Shown: positions 18,064 to 24,413 of the stretch, piece by piece | Numbering within the stretch: position 1 is the stretch's first letter | How the letters are laid out: each line of letters opens with the position of its first letter | Origin: Bradyrhizobium sp. AZCC 1693 | Lineage (GTDB): Bacteria > Pseudomonadota > Alphaproteobacteria > Rhizobiales > Xanthobacteraceae | Assembly: GCF_036924745.1 (NCBI RefSeq) | Contig: NZ_JAZHSD010000001.1 | Location: 6,571,001-6,635,000, forward strand | Direction of reading: 5' to 3' | DNA length: 64,000 nucleotides | Program-made: the position numbers and the translations under genes | The notes under the pieces: generated by a model | What the model was told of the DNA's origin: nothing | The model's database searches: none | Seen by the model: the letters and a program-made list of their open reading frames with translations, nothing else

Positions 18064-19686
18064 TTGTTGGGCTTCTTTGAACGTCTGCTCGATTCGTCGA
18101 TGTTCTCACCGCACGGAATATGCCTGCTTTGGGAACCCCAGTTGATCTGGCTCCACGTCGCGTCGGATATCGTGATTGCCTCCGCCTATTTCTCGATTCC
18201 CGTGGCGCTGTCGATCTTCGTCTCGAAGCGCCGCGACGTGGATTTCGGATGGGTGTTTTGGGCGTTCGCGCTGTTCATCATGGCGTGCGGCGTCGGCCAC
18301 GTGATGTCGATCATCACGCTTTGGTATCCGATCTATGGCGTCGAAGGCATCGTCAAGGCGATGACCGCCGCGGCGTCGATCGTGACGGCGGCGATGCTGT
18401 GGCCGCTGTTGCCGAAAGTGCTTGCGCTGCCCTCGCCATCGCAGCTTCGCGCCGCCGAAGTGGCGCTGGCGCAGGAAGGCGTGTACCGGCGCGAAGCCGA
18501 AGACATGCTTCGACAGTCTCAGAAGATGGAAGCGATCGGTCAATTGACCGGCGGCGTGGCGCACGATTTCAACAATCTGCTCACGATCATCAGCGGCAAT
18601 CTCGAGATTGCCGATCGCTGTTTGCATTCGTGGAGCGACGCCGCGCGTGAACGATTGACGCGCGTGATCGCCAATGCCGCGAACGGCGCGCATCGCGCGG
18701 CGATGCTGACGCAGCGCCTGCTGGCGTTTGCGCGGAGGCAGCCGCTCGATCCTAAACTGACCAACGTCGGTCAATTGATCGCCGGGATGTCGGATTTCTT
18801 CAGGCGAACGCTGGGCGAGAACGTCGAGCTCGAAGTCGTGGAGGGAGCCAGCCTATGGCAGATCGAGGTCGACCCCAGCCAGCTGGAAGCGGTGATTCTC
18901 AATCTTGTCGTGAACGCCAAGGACGCCATGAACGCCAAAATCTCGGGCGCAATGGCCAACAGCGGCAGGCTGACGATCGAGACCAGCAACGTCTCCGTCG
19001 ACGAGGGCTATCGGCAACAGAATGCAGGCGTGCCGGCCGGGGATTATGTATTGATCTCGGTGAGCGATACCGGTTCCGGAATGCCGCGGGAAGTCCAGGA
19101 GAAGGCGTTCGATCCGTTTTTCACGACCAAGCAACCGGGGCAGGGCACCGGCCTCGGATTGAGCCAGGTCTATGGCTTCGTCAAGCAATCCGGCGGCGAG
19201 ATCAAGATATACAGCGAGGTCGGGCATGGAACGACAATCAGGATCTATCTGCCCCGCGCCGCCGCCTCGCCCGAGACCGACGGACAGAGCGATGCGCCCG
19301 TGGTCGGCAGTTCGGGGAGCGAGACCGTCCTGGTGGTCGAGGACGAATGCGATGTGAGGTCGTATCTGGTCGAGACGTTAAAGGACCTGAACTACCGCGT
19401 TCGCGAGGCGGCGAACGGCGGGGCCGCGCTGGCGCTGTTCGACGCCAATCCGTTCCGGATCGATCTCTTGCTGACCGACATCGTGATGCCAGGCCTGAAC
19501 GGCCGCGAGCTGGCTGATCAGCTGCATCATCGCCAGTCGGGCCTGAGGGTCCTGTTCATGACCGGCTATTCGCGGGATGCGATCGTGCATCAGGGCCGGC
19601 TGGATCCCGGCGTGTCGCTGCTGCAGAAGCCCGTTACCCAGGCCTTGCTGGCGACAAAGATCAGGGAGATTCTCGACAAGGCGTAG
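18064..19686 (+). CDS. hybrid histidine kinase with ethylene-receptor-like (ETR1-type) membrane sensor and C-terminal receiver
   Basis: 540-aa membrane sensor; TTG start at 18064. Residues 25-115 form three hydrophobic helices closely matching the N-terminus of plant ETR1 (shared AYFSIP; CGVGH in place of CGATH). Every ETR1 residue known to matter for the Cu(I)/ethylene site, D25, Y32, I35, P36, I62, C65 and H69, is present here at +10: D35, Y42, I45, P46, I72, C75, H79. A HisKA helix follows (phospho-acceptor His167 in VAHDFNN), then an HATPase domain ([25 protein letters not shown]) and a receiver with Asp472 in TDIVMPG and Lys in LQKP. No GAF domain. Ethylene binding is inferred, not shown. 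Confidence 0.9.
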   Translation: MLGFFERLLDSSMFSPHGICLLWEPQLIWLHVASDIVIASAYFSIPVALSIFVSKRRDVDFGWVFWAFALFIMACGVGHVMSIITLWYPIYGVEGIVKAMTAAASIVTAAMLWPLLPKVLALPSPSQLRAAEVALAQEGVYRREAEDMLRQSQKMEAIGQLTGGVAHDFNNLLTIISGNLEIADRCLHSWSDAARERLTRVIANAANGAHRAAMLTQRLLAFARRQPLDPKLTNVGQLIAGMSDFFRRTLGENVELEVVEGASLWQIEVDPSQLEAVILNLVVNAKDAMNAKISGAMANSGRLTIETSNVSVDEGYRQQNAGVPAGDYVLISVSDTGSGMPREVQEKAFDPFFTTKQPGQGTGLGLSQVYGFVKQSGGEIKIYSEVGHGTTIRIYLPRAAASPETDGQSDAPVVGSSGSETVLVVEDECDVRSYLVETLKDLNYRVREAANGGAALALFDANPFRIDLLLTDIVMPGLNGRELADQLHHRQSGLRVLFMTGYSRDAIVHQGRLDPGVSLLQKPVTQALLATKIREILDKA

Positions 19687-19741
19687 GCCGCAACGGATCG
19701 GCGAGCCGTCGTGTCGTGTCGCGATAGCGACAAATGAAAAT

Positions 19742-19775
19742 CCGCCTGCCGCAAGCGGCAGGCGGTTGGTTTTTC
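19742..19775. terminator. bidirectional intrinsic terminator
   Basis: Eleven-base perfect stem CCGCCTGCCGC / GCGGCAGGCGG (19742-19752 with 19755-19765) closed by a two-base loop, followed on the plus strand by TTGGTTTTTT and on the minus strand by ATTTTCATTT. It lies between the converging kinase and OmpA-family genes and can serve both. Confidence 0.85.
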
Positions 19776-19781
19776 AAGACC

Positions 19782-20414
19782 TCACTTGGACGCGGTCTTG
19801 GTGTCCATATTGACGACCTGAACGCGGCGGTTGGCCGGGTCCATCGGCGCATTCGCATCCTTCGGCCTGGTCTTGCCGTAACCGACGGTCACGAGGTTGG
19901 AACCGGTGATGCCGTACTTCTCGGTCAGGTACTTCTTGATCGTGTCGGCGCGACGTTCGGAAAGATCCTGGTTATACGCCTCGCCGCCGATCGCGTCGGT
20001 ATGACCGGCAACCACGAAGGTCGAACCCTTCAGGCTCGCATCGGAGAGCGCCTTGCCGAGTTCCTGCACGGCTGTCACTGAGCCCTTGCTGATGTCGGCC
20101 GAGTTGTAGTCGAACTGGATCTCGAGATCGATCTTCGGCTTGCTCGCGGCAAGTTCCGCAATTTCCTGGCGCTCGCCGAGCGACAGCGACCGCGTCTTGC
20201 GGTTGCGCAGCGTATTGACGAAGCTGGTTTCCTTGGCCTGTACGGCGGCGTCCACCGGCTGCTGCGGGCCGGTCGAAAGGCCGCGGGTCACGCCCGGCTT
20301 CGGCTTCAGAGCGTCCAGGATCTTGGCGGCCGAGACGGTGTCGCCGGCGGCAGCCAGGCCGGCCGTCATCGACAGCGCGGCGCCGATAGTCATGATGGAA
20401 AGAAAGCGGGTCAT
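19782..20414 (-). CDS. OmpA-family peptidoglycan-associated protein
   Basis: 210-aa exported protein. The signal peptide MTRFLSIMTIGAALSMTAGLAAAG (cleavage near residue 24) decides the start over an open frame reaching further upstream. Residues about 95-205 form an OmpA C-terminal domain: DYNSADISKGSV, then VAGHTDAIGG, QDLSERRADTIKKYL and NRRVQV, with the Asp and Arg that hold the diaminopimelate of peptidoglycan. There is no N-terminal barrel and no lipobox, so it is a soluble periplasmic or loosely outer-membrane protein. A perfect Crp/Fnr-type site lies upstream at 20501-20522. Confidence 0.92.
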   Translation of the reverse strand: MTRFLSIMTIGAALSMTAGLAAAGDTVSAAKILDALKPKPGVTRGLSTGPQQPVDAAVQAKETSFVNTLRNRKTRSLSLGERQEIAELAASKPKIDLEIQFDYNSADISKGSVTAVQELGKALSDASLKGSTFVVAGHTDAIGGEAYNQDLSERRADTIKKYLTEKYGITGSNLVTVGYGKTRPKDANAPMDPANRRVQVVNMDTKTASK

Positions 20415-20500
20415 TGTCCTAATCCTCATTGTTAAACGCCTGCAAAGCGTGGCGTGCATGACGTTTTGATGCTGCGAGGATAAGACGGGTTCAAAGCGGG

Positions 20501-20522
20501 CAATGTGATTCAAGTCACATTG
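20501..20522 (-). promoter_or_regulatory. Crp/Fnr-family binding site upstream of OmpA-family gene
   Basis: CAATGTGA-TTCAAG-TCACATTG: perfect 8-bp arms with a 6-base centre, including the full TGTGA-N6-TCACA consensus of E. coli CRP. It is centred about 97 bases upstream of the OmpA-family ATG, a plausible activator position. A Crp-type (cAMP) regulator fits better than FNR/FixK, whose core is TTGAT-N4-ATCAA. Confidence 0.6.
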
Positions 20523-20959
20523 ATAACGCCAGCTTTCCGTCTAGGGCTGGCTTTGAGTGAGCATCGCAGGGCTTCCGGAAGTTCGATGGAGGCTACTCGT
20601 GCTGTGCAGCGATTCGAAGCGCAGCGATCCGGCGATCTCAATGCCCCGCAGCACAACGCACTGCAGTGACTGGACGGGTGCGGGCTGGCATCCGGAGTCT
20701 TACGGGATAGGCGACCGCTGCATCACTTCCCGCCGCTGACTTCAGAAAAGAAAAACTGTGTGCCGTCGCGCCAGCGCCGATCTCTGGACAACAAATCGGC
20801 CAGATGCGCGCCTAGCAAATCTGCTCACAAAAAAATCTGAAGAAGAATTCGTTCGGGGCAACCAAACGGGCGGGGCGGGTGTTACAGTCAGTCAAGCGTC
20901 AGCGTGAGTACCAGGGCTATCGTGCCAGCGCATCGGAGCCTGCCGGTTCCGGAAGTTCA
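20523..20959. other. gene-poor intergenic stretch
   Basis: About 437 bases with only short unsupported frames. It separates the OmpA-family promoter from a small plus-strand gene. A purine-rich AT stretch (20820-20855) precedes the next gene and may hold its promoter, but no convincing -35/-10 pair was found. Confidence 0.5.
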
Positions 20960-21196
20960 ATGCCAACACTGATCGGCGCGGCGATGATCGCCGCTGCAAT
21001 TTTGCTGTCGACGCTGATCAACGCGCTCGGCAGCCGCTATGTCGGGTTTGAAAGCCCGACAGAGGAGAGCGCGTGGCTGGTCGATCGTCTCACCGGCCAT
21101 GTCTATAAATGCCATGCGCCCCAGCCCGGCCGCGCCTCCTGCGAGGCCGAGATCGCAACCGGCAGCGTAGGCGAACGGCCGAAGCGCGAGAGGTGA
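20960..21196 (+). CDS. small membrane protein, hypothetical
   Basis: 78-aa protein with one hydrophobic segment at residues 3-22 (TLIGAAMIAAAILLSTLINA), then a short soluble tail containing VDRLTGHVYKCHAP, a motif found in many small rhizobial membrane proteins, and a second Cys (RASCEAE). The ATG at 20960 follows GGAAG; an open extension to a GTG at 20879 would place a polar leader before the membrane helix. Function unknown; probably anchored in the inner membrane with the Cys-containing tail outside. Confidence 0.7.
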   Translation: MPTLIGAAMIAAAILLSTLINALGSRYVGFESPTEESAWLVDRLTGHVYKCHAPQPGRASCEAEIATGSVGERPKRER

Positions 21197-21269
21197 GTTC
21201 GCGCCGCGCGCCGGCGATCACGGAACCCGGGACTCCCCCAACGCGCGAATCTCGCTACATTGCCGTGCG

Positions 21270-22442
21270 ATGCCCCGCGCGACTGAACCCCGCCCCCTGA
21301 CCAAGACCGAGGCCCGGCGAATCTGGCTGCATGCCCAGCGGCTCGATACGAACGAGCCGTTCGGTGCCGGACCGCAGGCGGTTGCGGCGGCGGTGGACCA
21401 TCTCGGCTATGTGCAGATCGACACCATCCACGTCATCGAGCGCTGCCATCATCACATTCTCTATAGCCGTATCCCGGCCTATGCCCGCGCCGACCTACGC
21501 CAGGCCCAGAGCGCCGACAAAAGCGTGTTCGAGTACTGGACGCACGCGCTGTCCTATGTGCCGGCGAAGGACTTTCGCTTCTTCGTCCCGGCGATGCGGG
21601 AGCACCGGCGCGAGGGCCACCGGTGGTTTGCTTCCGTCAAGCCGGAGGACACCCGCAAGGTGATGCGGCTGTTGCGGCGCGATGGCGCTCTCACCATCCG
21701 TGACATCGAGGACGACGTCCTGACCGAGAAGGAACATCTCTGGCAGAGCCGCAAACCCTCGAAGCGGGCGCTGCAGCTTGCCTTTTACACCGGCGAGGTC
21801 ACGATCTCCGAACGCACCGGCATGCTCAAGACCTATGAGCTGATGACGCGGCATTTCGGCTGGGACAAACCGCCGAAGCCGGCCTCGGCGGCTGAACTCA
21901 CCGCCTACCTGCTCGACCGCGCGTTACGCTCGCAGGGCATCGTCAGCCTCGATTCCATCTGCCATCTCGACGCGCCGAGCAAGGGCGCGGTGCGGCGCCT
22001 GATCGACGCGCGGGTGCGGCGCAAGGAATTGGTGCCGGTCGCGCTCGAAGGCGCCGGCAAGCAGGAGCATTGGGTCCGGCCGGAAGTGCTGGAGGCAGAT
22101 CGGCCGGCAGATGCGGGCGATGGCCCGGTGCACATCCTCTCGCCGTTCGATCCGCTTGTTATCCAGCGCAAGCGCACCGAATTGTTCTTCGACTACGGCC
22201 ACCGCTTCGAGGCCTATGTGCCGAAGGAAAAACGCCTGTTCGGCTATTTCGCGCTTCCGGTTCTGGCAGGCAGCGACATCGTCGCCGCCATCGACCTGAA
22301 GACCGACCGCCAGAACAAGAAATTGCTGATGCAGAAATGGAGCTGGGTCGGCAAGGGCGCGGCGCGGGCCGCGCGCAAGGACTACAAGCGCCGCATCGAG
22401 GAAGAACTGGATCGCTTTGAGCGGTTTCAGTTGGCGGAATAG
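21270..22442 (+). CDS. YcaQ/AlkX-type winged-helix DNA glycosylase
   Basis: 390-aa protein of the HTH_42 (formerly DUF1006) family. The catalytic Q-phi-D motif is seen in GYVQIDTI (about residues 46-53), followed by the family pattern ERCHHHILYSR and YWTHALSYVP. Winged-helix segments fill the middle, and the end has LSPFDPLV, FGYFALPVL and IDLKTDR, all typical. The YcaQ branch excises bulky or crosslinked N7-alkylguanine adducts and acts in interstrand-crosslink repair; the related AlkZ branch has Q-phi-Q instead. It stands alone. The reading as a repair enzyme follows from the family. Confidence 0.88.
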   Translation: MPRATEPRPLTKTEARRIWLHAQRLDTNEPFGAGPQAVAAAVDHLGYVQIDTIHVIERCHHHILYSRIPAYARADLRQAQSADKSVFEYWTHALSYVPAKDFRFFVPAMREHRREGHRWFASVKPEDTRKVMRLLRRDGALTIRDIEDDVLTEKEHLWQSRKPSKRALQLAFYTGEVTISERTGMLKTYELMTRHFGWDKPPKPASAAELTAYLLDRALRSQGIVSLDSICHLDAPSKGAVRRLIDARVRRKELVPVALEGAGKQEHWVRPEVLEADRPADAGDGPVHILSPFDPLVIQRKRTELFFDYGHRFEAYVPKEKRLFGYFALPVLAGSDIVAAIDLKTDRQNKKLLMQKWSWVGKGAARAARKDYKRRIEEELDRFERFQLAE

Positions 22443-22511
22443 GGTTTCGTTCAGGAACCCGGCGCCACCGGGTTGGTTAGTTCCATGTCAGGAAGCCCGC
22501 GGGAGGGTGAC

Positions 22512-22949
22512 ATGGCCAAGGATAAATCGATTCTGAAAAAGTTCACCAACACGGTGAAAGGCATAGCCAGCACCGCGACGGAAGCTGCAAGCCGGGCGCT
22601 GAAGGCGGATGAGCCGGGCTTGAGGGCCGACGAACGCGCGCTGGCCTATGTGCCGCTTGCTGCCGACGGTCTTGTTTCCGATCCGCTGATGGTACCGCCG
22701 GTCGCAGCCGCGCCCGTACGGCGAAAGCGCGCGGTGAAGAAGCGGCGCAGCGCCCCGGCAGCCAAGGCAACGAAAGCCAGGGCGGCCAAGGCAGAAACGA
22801 CGAAGTCCATGAGCTCGAAGCGTACGGCCAAGAGGGCCGCCAGCAAGAAATCGAGCAACAAGAAGTCCGGTCCTGCGCGCAAGGTCGCAAGGAGCGCCAA
22901 GAAGAGCGTTCCTACGAAGACGCGCAAGAAAGCTCGCCGCGTCCGATAA
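22512..22949 (+). CDS. Lys/Ala-rich histone-H1-like protein, hypothetical
   Basis: 145-aa protein. Residues 1-65 are mixed helical (MAKDKSILKKFTNTVKGIAS), and 70-145 are a low-complexity basic tail made of Lys, Ala, Ser and Arg repeats (AKKSVPTKTRKKARRVR at the end). The tail resembles histone H1-like and HU-extension tails that coat DNA; the N-terminus has no recognised DNA-binding fold. A strong GGGAGG site precedes the ATG at 22512. It probably binds nucleic acid non-specifically (inference from composition). Confidence 0.75.
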   Translation: MAKDKSILKKFTNTVKGIASTATEAASRALKADEPGLRADERALAYVPLAADGLVSDPLMVPPVAAAPVRRKRAVKKRRSAPAAKATKARAAKAETTKSMSSKRTAKRAASKKSSNKKSGPARKVARSAKKSVPTKTRKKARRVR

Positions 22950-23128
22950 ATGACGGCGGGTTTCGGCCCGTAAGAAACGAAGTAGTCGCATAGCCCGGCT
23001 GCGGCTCCATCCAGGCTACTTTCGCCGGGGTGGGCAGTTAGGCGGGCATGACTTCGGCCATCCCGTCGCCATCGGTTTTCGGAAAAGCAATTACCCCTTA
23101 ACCCATTCTCCATCACGAAATGATGACC

Positions 23129-23154
23129 ACTGACGAATGTTGACATTCGTCAGT
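23129..23154. promoter_or_regulatory. TetR-type operator of the RND efflux operon
   Basis: Perfect inverted repeat ACTGACGAATGT-TG-ACATTCGTCAGT, 26 bp, overlapping the -35 box of the promoter at 23140-23168. The TetR gene is the third gene of the same operon, so this is very probably its own operator, giving derepression when a pump substrate binds. Confidence 0.8.
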
Positions 23155-23168
23155 ACGCATTCAATACT
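23140..23168 (+). promoter_or_regulatory. sigma-70 promoter of RND efflux operon
   Basis: Consensus -35 TTGACA at 23140-23145, 17-base spacer and -10 AATACT at 23163-23168. The -35 lies inside the 26-bp palindrome, so repressor binding would exclude RNA polymerase. Transcription should begin near 23175, giving a leader of about 20 bases before the adaptor gene. Confidence 0.7.
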
Positions 23169-23197
23169 CTTCATCAGATCCTGCGATGGAGAGTCCG

Positions 23198-24304
23198 ATG
23201 TTCGCCCGTTCCATTTTCTCTAGCTATTACAGGCTCTTGACAGGTGCGTCGCTGGCCTTTGCGGTATTTGCGCTGGCCGGTTGCAATGAAAAGGCGGCTG
23301 AAACGGCCGCTCCCGGACGCCCGGTTCTGATCGCCACGGTGCACTACGCGGCCGAGACGCCGGAGCGCAGCTTTGTCGGCACCATCCGGCCCCGGATCGA
23401 GACTGACATGGGCTTCCGGGTTCCCGGCAAGGTCGCGAGGCGCCTGGTCGAGGTTGGCCAGACCGTCGATGTCGGCCAGCCGCTGGCTACTCTCGACGAG
23501 GTCGATCTGAAGCTGCAGGCCGAGCAGGCGGAGGCCGAATTCCGCGCCGCCACCGGTGTGCTGGCGCAGGCTGGCGCCGCCGAGCAGCGCGCCAAGGATC
23601 TGCGCGCCAAGGGCTGGACCACCGACGCTCAGATGGATCAGAGCCGCGCCGCGGCCGATGAAGCGCGCGCACGCCTTAGTCGCGCCGAGCGGCAGGTCGA
23701 ACTCACCAAGAATTCTCTGTCTTATGCGACGCTGCTGGCCGACAGCCGCGGCGTCGTTACCGCGACCCTGATCGATCCCGGCCAGGTCGTGGCCTCCGGC
23801 CAGACCGCGGTCCGCGTCGCGCGCTTTGCCGAGAAGGAAGCCGTGGTCGCCATCCCCGAGACGCTGGTCGGCCGCGCCAAGGCCGGCACGGCTACCGTGA
23901 CGCTGTGGTCGGATTCGGAAAAGAAATACACCGCGAAGCTGCGCGAGATCGCGCCCTCGGCCGATCCGGCGACCCGGACCTATCTTGCAAAATTCTCGTT
24001 GCCGGAAGCCGACGACAAAGTCTCGCTCGGTATGACCGCGACGCTGACGCTTGCGGATGCCGCCACCGAGCGCGTCGCAAAGCTGCCGCTGTCGGCGTTG
24101 TTCAGCCAGGGCAGCAACCCCTCGCTTTATACCGTCGATGATGCCGGCGCGGTGAAGCTGCAGCCGGTGGTCGTGAAATCCTATGAGAGCGATGCCGTCG
24201 TGATCGCAGGCGGCGTCAATGAAGGCGCCAAGGTGGTCGCGCTCGGCGTGCAGAAGATCGATCCGGCCCAGAAGGTCCGGGTGGTCTCGGCGCTATCGTT
24301 CTGA
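23198..24304 (+). CDS. RND efflux periplasmic adaptor (membrane fusion protein), lipoprotein
   Basis: 368-aa HlyD/AcrA-type adaptor. The signal peptide ends in the lipobox LAGC, with the lipidated Cys about residue 29. The barrel-sandwich strands ETDMGFRVPGKVARRLVEVGQTVDVGQ flank a coiled-coil hairpin (about 95-165), followed by the ADSRGVVTATLIDPGQVV half-motif and the beta-barrel. ATG at 23198 is chosen because GGAGAG lies four bases before it; another ATG at 23186 overlaps that site. It links the inner-membrane pump coded next to an outer-membrane channel, which is not coded here. Confidence 0.92.
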   Translation: MFARSIFSSYYRLLTGASLAFAVFALAGCNEKAAETAAPGRPVLIATVHYAAETPERSFVGTIRPRIETDMGFRVPGKVARRLVEVGQTVDVGQPLATLDEVDLKLQAEQAEAEFRAATGVLAQAGAAEQRAKDLRAKGWTTDAQMDQSRAAADEARARLSRAERQVELTKNSLSYATLLADSRGVVTATLIDPGQVVASGQTAVRVARFAEKEAVVAIPETLVGRAKAGTATVTLWSDSEKKYTAKLREIAPSADPATRTYLAKFSLPEADDKVSLGMTATLTLADAATERVAKLPLSALFSQGSNPSLYTVDDAGAVKLQPVVVKSYESDAVVIAGGVNEGAKVVALGVQKIDPAQKVRVVSALSF

Positions 24305-24305
24305 T

Positions 24306-24382
24306 CGTCATTGCGAGCGCGGCGAAGCAATCCATCGTGCTGCAAAGAAAGTGCGGGTTGCTTCGCTTCGCTCGCAATGACG
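24306..24382. repeat. REP-like palindrome CGTCATTGCGAGC...GCTCGCAATGACG
   Basis: Complementary ends CGTCATTGCGAGCG (24306-24319) and CGCTCGCAATGACG (24369-24382) flank the GCGAAGCAATCC / GGGTTGCTTCGCTTCG inner arms. It sits inside the efflux operon, in the 109-base gap between the adaptor and pump genes. A second, better conserved copy is at 51609-51687. A hairpin here could lower downstream expression or protect upstream mRNA. Confidence 0.8.
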
Positions 24383-24413
24383 CTGCAAAAGATTTTGGAA
24401 GTTGGAGAGTGAC

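Noticed and set aside
22950..22980. CGGG-TTTCGG-CCCG hairpin after the Lys/Ala-rich gene as a terminator
   Set aside because: The stem is only four pairs and no T-run follows, so it is too weak to call.
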